A DNA stretch of 64,000 nt, taken from contig NZ_CP136628.1 in assembly GCF_032918005.1 (NCBI RefSeq), positions 2,031,501 through 2,095,500 on the forward strand, in the 5' to 3' direction. The stretch comes from Bradyrhizobium sp. NDS-1 (GTDB lineage Bacteria; Pseudomonadota; Alphaproteobacteria; Rhizobiales; Xanthobacteraceae). The translations under genes and the position numbers were made by a program. Below the pieces are notes generated by a model, which was not told the DNA's origin, did no database searches, and saw only the letters and a list, made by a program, of their open reading frames with translations. Shown in pieces: positions 20,700 through 29,545 of this stretch (position 1 is its first letter; each line of letters opens with the position of its first letter).

Positions 20700-22034
20700 A
20701 TGACCCAGCGCTTCGATGTGATCCTCAAGAACGGCACCGTCGTCAACCAGGACGGCGAGGGTGTTCGCGATATCGGCATCACGGACGGTCGCATCGCCGA
20801 GCTGGGCCCGCTGTCGCAGGCCTCAGCCGCGGAAGTGATCGACTGCAAGGGCCTGCACATCCTGCCCGGTGTCATGGACACGCAGGTGCATTTCCGCGAG
20901 CCCGGACTGGAGCAGAAGGAAGATCTCGAGACCGGCTCGCGCAGCGCCGTGATGGGCGGCGTCACCGCCGTGTTCGAGATGCCGAACACCTCGCCGCTCA
21001 CCGTGACCGAGGCGACCTTCTCCGACAAGATCAAGCGCGCCCATCACCGCATGCATTGCGATTTCGCCTTCTTCATCGGCGGCACCCGCGAGAACGTGCA
21101 GGACCTGCCGGTGCTCGAGCGCGCGCCGGGCTGCGCCGGCGTCAAGGTGTTCATCGGCTCCTCGACCGGCGCGCTGCTGGTGGAGGACGACGAAAGCCTG
21201 CGCCGCATCTTCCAGGTGATCCGCCGCCGCGCCGCCTTCCACGCCGAGGACGAGTACCGCCTCAACGACCGCAAATCGCTGCGCATCGAGGGCGATCCGC
21301 GCTCGCATCCGGTGTGGCGCGACGAGACTGCGGCGCTGATGGCGACCCAGCGCCTCGTCAAGCTTGCGCACGAGACCGGCAAGCGCATCCATGTGCTGCA
21401 CATCTCGACCAAGGAAGAGATCGAATTCCTGCGCGACCACAAGGACGTCGCATCGTGCGAGGCGACGCCGCATCATCTCACGCTGGTCGCGCCCGAATGC
21501 TACGAGCGGCTGGGCACGCTGGCGCAGATGAACCCGCCTGTGCGCGGGGCAGATCATCGCGCCGGGATCTGGCGCGGTATCGAGCAAGGCATCATCGACG
21601 TGCTCGGCTCCGACCATGCTCCGCATACGCTGGAGGAGAAGCAGAAGACCTATCCGGCCTCGCCCTCCGGCATGACCGGCGTGCAGACGCTGGTGCCGTT
21701 GATGCTCGATCACGTCAACGCGGGCCGGCTCTCGCTCGCCCGCTTCGTCGATCTCACCAGCGCCGGTCCCGCGCGCCTCTACAACATGGCCTGCAAGGGC
21801 CGCATCGCCGCCGGCTACGACGCCGACTTCACGGTCGTCGACCTCAAGCGCAGCGAGACCATCACCAACAAATGGGTGGCGTCCAAGGCCGGCTGGACTC
21901 CCTATGACGGGGTGCGCGTCACGGGCTGGCCCGTCGGCACCTTCGTCCGCGGCCGCCGCGTGATGTGGCAAGGCGAGCTGGTGACGCCTTCGCAGGGTGA
22001 GCCGGTGCGGTTTCTGGAGACGCTGAAGCAGTAG
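20700..22034 (+). CDS. pyrC: dihydroorotase
   Basis: Cyclises carbamoyl-aspartate to dihydroorotate in pyrimidine synthesis. 444 aa from ATG 20700. Metal-site motifs: DTQVHFREPGLEQKEDLETG (the DxHxH site appears here as QVHFREPG), the His-containing KRIHVLHISTKEE and CEATPHHLTL, and the Asp of VLGSDHAPHTLEEK. The Lys normally carboxylated lies in the region GVKVFIGSSTGALLV. Length and motifs fit the class I (AllB/PyrC) amidohydrolase group; an allantoinase is the alternative but less likely. Confidence 0.88.
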   Translation: MTQRFDVILKNGTVVNQDGEGVRDIGITDGRIAELGPLSQASAAEVIDCKGLHILPGVMDTQVHFREPGLEQKEDLETGSRSAVMGGVTAVFEMPNTSPLTVTEATFSDKIKRAHHRMHCDFAFFIGGTRENVQDLPVLERAPGCAGVKVFIGSSTGALLVEDDESLRRIFQVIRRRAAFHAEDEYRLNDRKSLRIEGDPRSHPVWRDETAALMATQRLVKLAHETGKRIHVLHISTKEEIEFLRDHKDVASCEATPHHLTLVAPECYERLGTLAQMNPPVRGADHRAGIWRGIEQGIIDVLGSDHAPHTLEEKQKTYPASPSGMTGVQTLVPLMLDHVNAGRLSLARFVDLTSAGPARLYNMACKGRIAAGYDADFTVVDLKRSETITNKWVASKAGWTPYDGVRVTGWPVGTFVRGRRVMWQGELVTPSQGEPVRFLETLKQ

Positions 22035-22060
22035 AAGCAGGTCAAGCCTCTGCCTCCGCT

Positions 22061-22166
22061 GTCATGCCCCGGCTTGACCGGGGCATCCAGTACGCCGCGA
22101 CGAGAGTTGATTGATGCGACTGCAGCCTCTGGAATCCTGGATTGCCCGCTTTCGCGGGCAATGACA
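22061..22166. repeat. intergenic palindromic repeat
   Basis: GTCATGCCCCGGCTTGACCG and GCCCGCTTTCGCGGGCAATGACA form the arms, with internal GGGCATCCAG / CTGGATTGCCC. Each end also forms its own small hairpin. Confidence 0.75.
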
Positions 22167-22203
22167 GTGTGCCGCGAAGCGAAACCGCAAATTGGGAGGC
22201 CGC

Positions 22204-23076
22204 ATGATGTCCCAGCGAAACGCCCTCATCACCACCGAACAGCTCGCCGCCATCCTTGGCGATCCCAACCTGCGCCTCTACGACTGCACGACGTATAACG
22301 AGCCTGTTCCGCCCGGCAGCGACGTGCCGTATCGCGCGGTGCCCGGGGACAAGACGTTCGAAGCCGGCCACATTCCCGGCGCCGATTTCCTCGACCTGCA
22401 GGGCGAGTTCTCCGACACCTCGTCGCAACAGTTCTTCATGATGCCCGGCGTCACCCAACTCGAGGCCGCCTTCGGCCGCCACGGCCTCGACGCGGGCAAG
22501 ACCGTCGTGCTCTACAGCATCGGCACGATGATGTGGTCGACCCGGTTCTGGTGGATGCTGCGTTCGCTCGGCGTCGATGCGCAGGTGCTCGACGGCGGTT
22601 TCGACAAATGGAAGGACGAGGGGCGGCCGGTCGCAACAGGCGCACCGAGGGGATATGAGGCCACGACCTTCAAAGCCACGCCGCGCGCGGGGTTCTTCGT
22701 CGACAAGAATACGGTGATATCGCGGATCGGCGATCCCAAGACAGTCATCGTCAATGCGCTCGGGCCGCAATTTCACCGCGGCCTCGAGCCGAGCCGTTAC
22801 GGCCGGCCGGGCCGCGTTCCCGGCAGCGTCAACGTGTCAGCGGCAACGCTCGTGAACGCCGACAAGACGCTGACAACGCTCGCGGATGCGGAAGCGAAAT
22901 TCGCGGCACAGGGCATCACGCGCGACAAGAATGTGATCTGCTATTGCGGCGGCGGCATTTCGGCGACGATCGATCTGCTGCTGCTGACGCAGCTCGGCTA
23001 CGACAAGCTGACGCTGTATGACGGCTCGATGGGCGAGTGGGCGAGGGATGCGGCCCTGCCGATCGAGACCGATTGA
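22204..23076 (+). CDS. sulfurtransferase (two rhodanese domains)
   Basis: 290 aa. Start set by GGAGG at 22195-22199 in front of two adjacent ATGs (22204, 22207). N-terminal inactive rhodanese domain: YDCTTYNEPV, AGHIPGADFLDLQGEFSD, KTVVLYSIGTMMWSTRFWWM (Ser where a catalytic Cys would be). C-terminal active domain: GRVPGSVNVSAATLV and the catalytic loop VICYCGGGISATIDLLLL, with Cys in CGGGIS. It would move sulfur from thiosulfate or 3-mercaptopyruvate to a thiophilic acceptor. Likely cytosolic, as no signal peptide is seen. Confidence 0.88.
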   Translation: MMSQRNALITTEQLAAILGDPNLRLYDCTTYNEPVPPGSDVPYRAVPGDKTFEAGHIPGADFLDLQGEFSDTSSQQFFMMPGVTQLEAAFGRHGLDAGKTVVLYSIGTMMWSTRFWWMLRSLGVDAQVLDGGFDKWKDEGRPVATGAPRGYEATTFKATPRAGFFVDKNTVISRIGDPKTVIVNALGPQFHRGLEPSRYGRPGRVPGSVNVSAATLVNADKTLTTLADAEAKFAAQGITRDKNVICYCGGGISATIDLLLLTQLGYDKLTLYDGSMGEWARDAALPIETD

Positions 23077-23212
23077 GGCGCGCGTTCCCGGTGGCATCGG
23101 GAACATCTCCCGGGCATCGCGAGACTAATGCTTGTCTGCGCGCAACCGCTTCCGTGCGATAAACACGGCAGACTTCGCGACGCTTTTCGCTGAGTCATTC
23201 ATCCGTCAACTG

Positions 23213-23240
23213 GCCCCGCCCGTGTGGCGGGGTCATTTTC
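23213..23240 (+). terminator. terminator downstream of the sulfurtransferase gene
   Basis: Stem GGCCCCGCC (23213-23221), 5-base loop, GGCGGGGTC (23227-23235), then ATTTT. It is placed between convergent genes; a T-run is present only on the plus strand. Confidence 0.75.
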
Positions 23241-23248
23241 GGCAGTTC

Positions 23249-23515
23249 CTACTGCCTGCAGATGTCGACCGAGAATTCGCCGTTGCGGATGCGGCCGGGA
23301 AAGCCCTCGACGAACTTGGCGACCGCGTCCTCGCCGTAGGTGCCGACGAGCTCGGCAAAGGCCGCGAACAAGCTCGCCTGCGCCAGGCAGTCGCCGTCGA
23401 CGCCATCATGGCGCGCTTCGGCCCAGGCCTCGTTGAGATAGCTCAGTGCGGCCTGCTTTTGCTCGTGATCGGGCAGCGGCGCGCGGGCGGGGGCGTAGGA
23501 AATCGGCTGGCTCAT
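23249..23515 (-). CDS. conserved hypothetical protein
   Basis: 88 aa, mostly helical and acidic: ALSYLNEAWAEARHDGVDGD, CLAQASLFAAFAELVGTYGE, VAKFVEGFPGRIRNGEFSVD. Good codon use for the host and a clean start. I do not recognise the family; no catalytic motif is visible. Confidence 0.65.
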   Translation of the reverse strand: MSQPISYAPARAPLPDHEQKQAALSYLNEAWAEARHDGVDGDCLAQASLFAAFAELVGTYGEDAVAKFVEGFPGRIRNGEFSVDICRQ

Positions 23516-23656
23516 GAAACTCGATCAGGGCTGGGGCGCGATCCACGGCGATGCGCTGTGCGAGAGGTTTAGCACGGGCGTTAATGACCGCTAGGCTACA
23601 TCTTTAAGAACGGTTAACGGCTGTGAACAAACTCGATGACAGAGTTCCCACTGCTT

Positions 23657-23762
23657 GTCATTCCGAGTCGCGCCGACAGGTGCGAACCCGGAATCCATCA
23701 CGCTACGGAGCCGGTGGATGAATGGATTCCGGGCTCGCACTTTGCGCGCCCTGGAATGACGG
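23657..23762. repeat. intergenic palindromic repeat (TCATTCCG...CGGAATGA type)
   Basis: GTCATTCCGAGTCGCG pairs loosely with CGCGCCCTGGAATGAC, and GAACCCGGAATCCAT pairs with ATGGATTCCGGGCTC. Confidence 0.72.
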
Positions 23763-23772
23763 GAGGGAGAGT

Positions 23773-24150
23773 TCAGTTCGCGTAACGCGCCGTCAGATCC
23801 CGCGAGATCTTCGAGCCTTCCTCGATATAGCGGCGGATCGCCACCGTCGCCGCCGGCGTGCAGCTCCGGTAGGTCTGCTGAAATCCGTTATAGCCGCGGT
23901 TGAAGCCCGCGATCATGCGGGTGCGGCGCTCGCCGGAGGGGGTTTCGGCATCGATCAGCGCCTGCATCTCGTTGCGCCATTTGTTGCCCTCGTTGGCCCC
24001 GCAGATGCCGCGCAGATAGTGCAGCCCGCCAAGGATCTCCGCCAGCCTCTGCAGATCGCCGTCAAACGGCGCCGCCACGTCCTGGGCCCGAGCAGGCACG
24101 CAGGCGCAGGCGAGAACCAGGGCAAAAATGGCGAGAAATCGCGTGGACAT
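23773..24150 (-). CDS. TIGR02301-like secreted protein
   Basis: 125 aa with a signal peptide (MSTRFLAIFALVLACACVPA, cleavage near ARA-Q). The mature part has three helices with two conserved cysteines (LHYLRGICGANEGNKWRNEM, GFQQTYRSCTPAATVAIRRY). This matches the small alphaproteobacterial periplasmic family TIGR02301 of unknown function. It lies 46 bases downstream of the Nudix gene on the same strand, a probable two-gene operon. Confidence 0.8.
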   Translation of the reverse strand: MSTRFLAIFALVLACACVPARAQDVAAPFDGDLQRLAEILGGLHYLRGICGANEGNKWRNEMQALIDAETPSGERRTRMIAGFNRGYNGFQQTYRSCTPAATVAIRRYIEEGSKISRDLTARYAN

Positions 24151-24196
24151 CGGCCGGCTGTATGCCCCCTTGGGCCCGTGGACGCAAGGCGGGCGG

Positions 24197-24631
24197 TCAG
24201 GGGCCGATCAGGCGCGCGGCGGACTGGATGACCTCTTCCAACCCCCCGGTCAGCTTGAGGTCTCCGAGGCTGGCCAGGGCGTCGGGCGCGATCCAGCGGT
24301 AGTCGTCGAGCTCGTCGTTCAGAACCGGCTCACGGGCCACCCAGCGGGCGGCAAACGACATGATCAGATAATGGCCGGCCCCGGTCGCCGCCGGCAGCAC
24401 CTCGCGCCACCCGGCGAGGCCGACGATCGCAATGTCGAGCCCGGTTTCCTCGTCGACCTCGCGGCTCAGGGCCTGGTGCAGCGATTCGCCGAATTCGACC
24501 CGGCCGCCCGGGAGCGAAAAGAAGCCCTTGGCGGGCGAGCGGGCGCGGCGGGTCAGCAGCACCTTGCCGTCGCGGAAGACGGCGGCACTGACCGCGATCT
24601 GGGGATGGGTTGGCTGGACGGCTGAAACCAT
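24197..24631 (-). CDS. Nudix hydrolase
   Basis: 144 aa. The Nudix box is intact: GGRVEFGESLHQALSREVDE followed by ETGLDI, preceded by KVLLTRRARSPAKGFFSLPG. Of the MutT/ADP-ribose pyrophosphatase size class; substrate not determinable. Followed by the TIGR02301-like gene. Confidence 0.9.
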   Translation of the reverse strand: MVSAVQPTHPQIAVSAAVFRDGKVLLTRRARSPAKGFFSLPGGRVEFGESLHQALSREVDEETGLDIAIVGLAGWREVLPAATGAGHYLIMSFAARWVAREPVLNDELDDYRWIAPDALASLGDLKLTGGLEEVIQSAARLIGP

Positions 24632-24664
24632 CTTCTTGAAGGACCTGTTCTGAAAGGACCCGGC

Positions 24665-25165
24665 TCAGTTCGCCATGATGGTATCGACGTCAGCTTCGGC
24701 CCCGCCATGGATGATGCCGCCGCAGGCCGCGATCAGCGGCTTGACCCAGAGCGCGGCCTGCTCGGCGAGACGAATGCGCGTCGTGTCCTTTTCGACGTCG
24801 CGCATCGCCGAGCCGACCGCAGTCAGGATCGAGGTCATGGTGTCGGTGAGGTGGTCGAATTGGGCGCGCACGTTGGGATCGGCCTTCTCATAGGCCTCGA
24901 TGGCGAGGTCGCGCGCCTTGAAGTTGGAGGCCGTGAAATGCTCGGCATAGGACAGCGGCGACCAGGTCAAAAAGTCTTCCGCGCATTCGGGCATGTCGGG
25001 GACCATTTCCAGCAGCATCACGGCTTCATTGAAATGGTTGAGATAGTCGGTGGCAAGCCCGGTCCGCGGGTTGATGTTGGCCACGCGCAGCCGCTCGGCC
25101 CAGGCGGAAGCCTCGGGGCCCGTCTGTACGTGCGTCCGCGCGGGTTGGGAGGCCATTGAGCTCAT
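24665..25165 (-). CDS. conserved hypothetical protein
   Basis: 166 aa soluble, largely helical protein. Distinct stretches: RTGLATDYLNHFNEAVMLLE, CAEDFLTWSPLSYAEHFTAS, FDHLTDTMTSILTAVGSAMR. I cannot place it in a functional family; the composition and start look native to the host. It is divergent from the SRAP gene. Confidence 0.7.
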   Translation of the reverse strand: MSSMASQPARTHVQTGPEASAWAERLRVANINPRTGLATDYLNHFNEAVMLLEMVPDMPECAEDFLTWSPLSYAEHFTASNFKARDLAIEAYEKADPNVRAQFDHLTDTMTSILTAVGSAMRDVEKDTTRIRLAEQAALWVKPLIAACGGIIHGGAEADVDTIMAN

Positions 25166-25228
25166 CAGCCGCAGTGTTAACGTTCGGGGTTAAAAGGACC
25201 TGAACGGACCCTATATAGACGCCCTGGG

Positions 25229-25993
25229 ATGTGTGGACGCTTCGTCATAACTTCGGCCCCCGCGGCCTTGCGGCAACTGTTCGGCTATGTCGAGCAGCCG
25301 AATTTCCCGCCTCGGTACAACGTGGCGCCGACACAACCGATTCCGGTCGTGTTGGTCGAGAACGGCGCGCGGCATTTCCGCCTGATGCGCTGGGGCCTCT
25401 TGCCGGGCTGGGTCAAGGATCCTCGCGGATTCACGCTCCTGATCAACGCCCGTTCGGAAACGATCCTCGAGAAGCCCGCCTTCAAGAGAGCGATACGCCG
25501 GCGGCGCGGACTGATCCCGGCCGACGGCTATTACGAATGGAAGGTGGAGGACGGCCGCAAGCAGCCCTTCTTCATCCACCGCGCCGACGGTGCGCCGCTC
25601 GGTTTCGCCGCTGTGTTCGAGACCTGGGCCGGACCGAACGGCGAGGAACTCGACACGGTCGCGATCGTCACGGCCGCCGCAGGCGAGGATCTCGCCGCGC
25701 TGCATGACCGCGTGCCCGTCACCATCAGCGAGCGCGATTTCGAGCGCTGGCTCGATATTCGCGGCGACGAGGTCGACGCGATCCTGCCGCTGCTGGCCAC
25801 CCCGCGCCTCGGCGAATTTGCCTGGCACCCGGTCTCCACCCGCGTCAACCGCGTCGCCAATGACGACGAGCAGCTGCTCTTGCCGATCAGCGCGGAGGAG
25901 ATGGCGGCGGAAGCAGAGGCGGCCAAGCCGAAGAGGGCGGTGCGGAAGGTTGTGGCTAGCTCATCGGATGACGGGCAGGGGTCGTTGTTCTAG
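25229..25993 (+). CDS. SOS response-associated peptidase family protein (SRAP/HMCES-like)
   Basis: 254 aa. The mature N-terminal cysteine is Cys2 (MCGRFVI), which in this family crosslinks to abasic sites in single-stranded DNA. Further signatures: PRYNVAPTQPIPVVL, LINARSETILEKPAF, GLIPADGYYEWKV and the His in ALHDRVPVTISERDFERWL. Cytosolic; protects ssDNA during replication. No LexA box is visible upstream. Confidence 0.93.
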   Translation: MCGRFVITSAPAALRQLFGYVEQPNFPPRYNVAPTQPIPVVLVENGARHFRLMRWGLLPGWVKDPRGFTLLINARSETILEKPAFKRAIRRRRGLIPADGYYEWKVEDGRKQPFFIHRADGAPLGFAAVFETWAGPNGEELDTVAIVTAAAGEDLAALHDRVPVTISERDFERWLDIRGDEVDAILPLLATPRLGEFAWHPVSTRVNRVANDDEQLLLPISAEEMAAEAEAAKPKRAVRKVVASSSDDGQGSLF

Positions 25994-26017
25994 CTGCAGT
26001 GTCGCCACCCACTCCGC

Positions 26018-26173
26018 CGTCGTCCCGGACAAGCGCGCCCCAAGCGCGCGCAGATCCGGGACCCATAGCCACAGGGAGCAGTTGTGGCGCGAGCCGGTCA
26101 CCACGAGTCTTCGTCAAACGCGACCCTGTGGTTATGGGTCCCGGGTTCGCGCTACGCGCGCCCCGGGACGACG
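26018..26173. repeat. intergenic palindromic repeat
   Basis: CGTCGTCCCGGACAAGCGCG at left and CGCGCCCCGGGACGACG at right, with GGGACCCATAGCCACAGGG / CCCTGTGGTTATGGGTCCC inside. Same family as 6584-6728 and 18303-18448; it lies between convergent genes. Confidence 0.82.
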
Positions 26174-26195
26174 AGGAGAGTATGTGGCGCTATCG

Positions 26196-27389
26196 TCACA
26201 CGATCTCCCTTGCCCTCAACCCTGCAATCTCCGCCGCATCGAATCCCAGCTCGCCGAGCACCGCCTCCGTATCAGCGCCCAGCTCCGGCGCCATCCGGTC
26301 CAGCCTGCCGCCGCCATGGGCAAGCTTGAAGCCGCTGCCGGCAAAGCGCAGGCGGCCGTAGGGCGTGTCCAGCTCCTGGATCGCGGCGCGCGCCTTGATT
26401 TGCGGATGGTCGATGACTTCCTCCACCTTCCAGATGCTGGCGCAGGGCGCGCCGGCGTCTTCCAGTAAGGTCTCCCATTCGCGCGCCGGCCGTGCCGCCA
26501 GCACCTCCTCGATGATGGCGCGGAGCGCCGGCTCGTTCTCGTTGCGCGCGAACCAGTCGGCAAAGCGCGGATCGCTGAGCGTATCCTCGCGGCCGAGCGC
26601 GCTCATCAGCGCGCGGTACTGCTTCTCGTTGTTGACGGCGAGCAGGATATGGCCGTCGCCGCACTTGAACAAGTTCGCCGTGGTCCTGCGGCTGACCGCC
26701 TGGTTGCCCGAGAGCTGCTGGCGATGGCCGGCGACCGACCAGTCCGCGATCTGCCCGGACAGATAGGCCAGCGTCGCCTCCAGCATGGAGACGTCGATGA
26801 GCTGGCCCTTGCCGGTGCGGTCGCGTTGGTAGAGCGCGCTCGACACGCCGAATGCGGCGGTCGCGCCCGACAGCACGTCGCAGACCGCAAAGCCCGCCCG
26901 CGTCGGTCCGGTCTCCGGATGGCCCGTGATCGCCATGATGCCGGAGAGCGCCTGCATCTTGCCGTCATAGCCGGGCCGCAAGCGGTCCGGCCCGGTCTGG
27001 CCAAAACCCGAGACCGCGCAATAGATCAGTTTAGGATTGATCGCCGACAGCGCCTCGTAGCCGATGCCGAGCTTGTCCATCACGCCGGGGCGGAAATTCT
27101 CCATGACGACGTCGACGGTCTCTGCAAGCTTCTTCACGATCGCGATCGCCTCGGGCTTCTGCAGATCGAGCGTGAGGCTGCGCTTGTTGCCGTTGACGGC
27201 CTGGAACGCGGGGGCCAGCCCGCGCTCGGCCCATTCGCGTGACAGCGGCGTGCGGCGCATGTCCTCGCCCTCACGCCGCTCGATCTTGATGACGTCCGCT
27301 CCCAGCAGCGCAAGCTGGTAGCTGGCATAGGGGCCGGCCAGCACCTGGGTGAAGTCCAGTATCTTCACGCCCTCGAACGGTCGCGTCAC
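26196..27389 (-). CDS. CoA-transferase, CaiB/BaiF (family III)
   Basis: 397 aa. Opens with the class signature GVKILDFTQVLAGPYASYQL followed by LGADVIKIERREGED. The catalytic Asp of the family is in GKGQLIDVSMLEATLAYL; NFRPGVMDKLGIGYEAL and CAVSGFGQTGPDRLRPGYDG also match. Transfers CoA between carboxylic acids; acids unknown. The GrdB-like gene lies immediately upstream on the same strand. Confidence 0.92.
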   Translation of the reverse strand: MTRPFEGVKILDFTQVLAGPYASYQLALLGADVIKIERREGEDMRRTPLSREWAERGLAPAFQAVNGNKRSLTLDLQKPEAIAIVKKLAETVDVVMENFRPGVMDKLGIGYEALSAINPKLIYCAVSGFGQTGPDRLRPGYDGKMQALSGIMAITGHPETGPTRAGFAVCDVLSGATAAFGVSSALYQRDRTGKGQLIDVSMLEATLAYLSGQIADWSVAGHRQQLSGNQAVSRRTTANLFKCGDGHILLAVNNEKQYRALMSALGREDTLSDPRFADWFARNENEPALRAIIEEVLAARPAREWETLLEDAGAPCASIWKVEEVIDHPQIKARAAIQELDTPYGRLRFAGSGFKLAHGGGRLDRMAPELGADTEAVLGELGFDAAEIAGLRAREIV

Positions 27390-27426
27390 GTCGCTCTCCC
27401 CATTTTGTTGTCGTTATCGGAGGACG

Positions 27427-28356
27427 TCAGGCGGCGCGGTTGCCCCGCGCGATTTCCTTCTGCTTGTCGAATTCGGCGCGGCGGCGCGCCAGCTCTTCGG
27501 CTGAGAGCTGCGCGACGTTGTTGTAGTCGAGCTTCCAGGAGGCGTCCTCGCTCCAGCGCAGCGGCGACTGCATCGTGGTCTGCGCACCGCTCGCGGTCTC
27601 CAGCAGCTTGAGCGCCAGCTCGAGCGTCTGCGCCTGCGAGGCGACATCATGCGGCTTGCCGGCGGAATTGCCGAGCGGGAAGTCGCTGAACAGGAAGCGC
27701 GGGACGGCGGCGTGCTCGATGATGTCCTTGGCGCAGCCCATGATCACGGTCGGAATGCCGTTCGCTTCGAGATGCCGCGCCACTAGCGCCGTGGTCTGGT
27801 GGCAGACCGGGCAGTTCGGCACCAGCACCGCGACATCGACCTTGTCGGCGAGACAGCGCGCCAGAATCTCCGGCGCGTCGGTGTCGAGCGTGACGCGGTG
27901 GCTGCGGTTGGTCGGCGCGCCGAAGAAGCGCGGGGCGACCTCGCCGATGCGCCCGGCGGCGGACGCCTTCAGGAGCTGCGGCAGCGGAAACCAGGTGCCG
28001 TTGTCGGTCGCCGAGGTGTGCTTGCGGTCGTAGCCGATATGCGAGATGCGAAGGTCGTGCTCCCTGGAGGTGTCGCCGTCGTAGACCTCGTAGAATTTCG
28101 CACTGCCGTTATACGCCGCCCCTGGCCCCTGGTCGCCCTTGGCTGGATCGTACGGCGCAGCGGTCGTGATGATGGTCACGCGCGACTTTGCCAGCGGCTT
28201 CGTCAGCGGCTGGAACGGCGCCGAGGTGTAGTGCGCCCAGCGATACGGCGTGGTGTAGCCGATCGCCGCGTAATAATCCCGCGTGCGCTGCATGTAGGGG
28301 ACGGGGGCATCATAGTCGGGCGCAAAGCCGAATTCGTCGTCGCGCGGCGCGGTCAT
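27427..28356 (-). CDS. glycine/betaine reductase subunit B-like protein
   Basis: 309 aa. Two parallel Rossmann-like halves. The motif region VLVPNCPVCHQTTALVARHL, then NGIPTVIMGCAKDIIEH, resembles the C-terminal part of glycine/sarcosine/betaine reductase component B, whose clostridial members carry selenocysteine. Here only cysteines (CPVC) are present and no grdA or thioredoxin gene is adjacent, so true amino-acid reductase activity is doubtful. It lies 37 bases upstream of the CoA-transferase on the same strand. Confidence 0.7.
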   Translation of the reverse strand: MTAPRDDEFGFAPDYDAPVPYMQRTRDYYAAIGYTTPYRWAHYTSAPFQPLTKPLAKSRVTIITTAAPYDPAKGDQGPGAAYNGSAKFYEVYDGDTSREHDLRISHIGYDRKHTSATDNGTWFPLPQLLKASAAGRIGEVAPRFFGAPTNRSHRVTLDTDAPEILARCLADKVDVAVLVPNCPVCHQTTALVARHLEANGIPTVIMGCAKDIIEHAAVPRFLFSDFPLGNSAGKPHDVASQAQTLELALKLLETASGAQTTMQSPLRWSEDASWKLDYNNVAQLSAEELARRRAEFDKQKEIARGNRAA

Positions 28357-28510
28357 GGGCGCGTCTCCTGGTTCTTGGTTGGGGCCAGACTAGAGATAGT
28401 TTTCGCGTCGCTCAACGGGGGGCGCGGCGGCGCAGGGCTGAATTGCAGGCGAGGATGGTGGGCACGGCGCCCCTCAGCCTCCCCTGGCCCCCAGGGGAGG
28501 GTAAGCTAGC

Positions 28511-29092
28511 TCACCTGAACACATGCAGCGCCACATATTGCAGCAGCATGATCGCCTTGGCGTCGATGATGCGGCCGTCGGCGATCATCGCCAGGGCCTC
28601 GTCGATCGAAAGCTCCAGCACCTCGATGTCCTCGCCCTCGTGCTCCAGGCCGCCGCCGTCGCTCACCCGCATCTCGGGCTCGTACTCGGCGACGAAGAAA
28701 TGCAGCTTCTCGGTGATGGCGCCCGGGCTCATGAAGGCCTCGAACACCTTGTGGACGTGGTGCAGGCGATAGCCGGTCTCCTCCTCGGCCTCGGCGCGGA
28801 TGCGCGCCTCGGGCTCGGCATTGTCGAGCACGCCCGCGGCGGCCTCGATCAGCAGGTCGTCATGGCCGCGGATGAAGGCCGGCAGGCGGAATTGCTTCAC
28901 CAGGATCACGGTCCGCCGCGCGCGGTTGTACGGCAGCACCGCGGCGGCGTTGTCGCGCTCGTAGGTCTCGCGGTGCTGCGTCTGCCACTCGCCATTGGCG
29001 CGCCGGTATTCGAACGTCGTGGTCTTCAGCGTGGTCCAGCCGTCGGAGAGCACGCGGACGTCCTTGATGCGGACGCGGTCGGAAATGGTCAT
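28511..29092 (-). CDS. Nudix hydrolase, NudK-like (GDP-mannose pyrophosphatase type)
   Basis: 193 aa. Nudix box: AAGVLDNAEPEARIRAEAEE followed by ETGYRL, with Ala where the first Arg of REUXEE is usual. RRTVILVKQFRLPAFIRGHD, YMSPG-like FEAFMSPGAITEKLHFFVAE and the conserved C terminus DAKAIMLLQYVALHVFR fit NudK/ADP-ribose pyrophosphatase relatives. First base of the start is 10 before the end of the GNAT gene cluster on the same strand. Confidence 0.88.
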   Translation of the reverse strand: MTISDRVRIKDVRVLSDGWTTLKTTTFEYRRANGEWQTQHRETYERDNAAAVLPYNRARRTVILVKQFRLPAFIRGHDDLLIEAAAGVLDNAEPEARIRAEAEEETGYRLHHVHKVFEAFMSPGAITEKLHFFVAEYEPEMRVSDGGGLEHEGEDIEVLELSIDEALAMIADGRIIDAKAIMLLQYVALHVFR

Positions 29093-29101
29093 GGCGGGAT
29101 C

Positions 29102-29545
29102 TCAATTATTCGGCGTGGTCGCGCGGCCGTCGAGCCACTTCTGGAACATCACGGAGGTCGAGAGCTCGAAGCCCAGCGAGCCGTAGAACGCATTGGCCGC
29201 TTCATTCTCGCGGCGGACCAGCAGCTGCAGCTTCGAAATTCCGGCCGCGCGCAGCCAGTCCTCGGCCGCGGCCATGATGACACGGCCATAGCCGCGCTTC
29301 CGGCAGTCTGGATCGACCGCGACGTAATAGACCCAGCCGCGGTGGCCGTCATGGCCGACCATGATCGTGGCGACGATCGCGCCGCCCTCGCGGCCGATCA
29401 GCACCGTGGAATTGTCGCGCCGCCGTGCCAGCGCGATATCGGCATGCGGATCGTTCCAGGGCCGCGTCAGGCCGCAGCGCTGCCAGAGTGCGACGACCAT
29501 CTCGACATCGGCATCCTTGATTGGCTCGATCGCGAGCGCGCTCAC
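29102..29545 (-). CDS. GNAT-family N-acetyltransferase
   Basis: 147 aa, YpeA/RimI-like. The acetyl-CoA binding motif A is VAVDPDCRKRGYGRVIMAAA, followed by LQLLVRRENEAANAFYGSLG. Substrate unknown. The start overlaps the stop of the FAD oxidase by four bases (ATGA), so the FAD oxidase, GNAT and Nudix genes are probably one unit. Confidence 0.88.
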   Translation of the reverse strand: MSALAIEPIKDADVEMVVALWQRCGLTRPWNDPHADIALARRRDNSTVLIGREGGAIVATIMVGHDGHRGWVYYVAVDPDCRKRGYGRVIMAAAEDWLRAAGISKLQLLVRRENEAANAFYGSLGFELSTSVMFQKWLDGRATTPNN

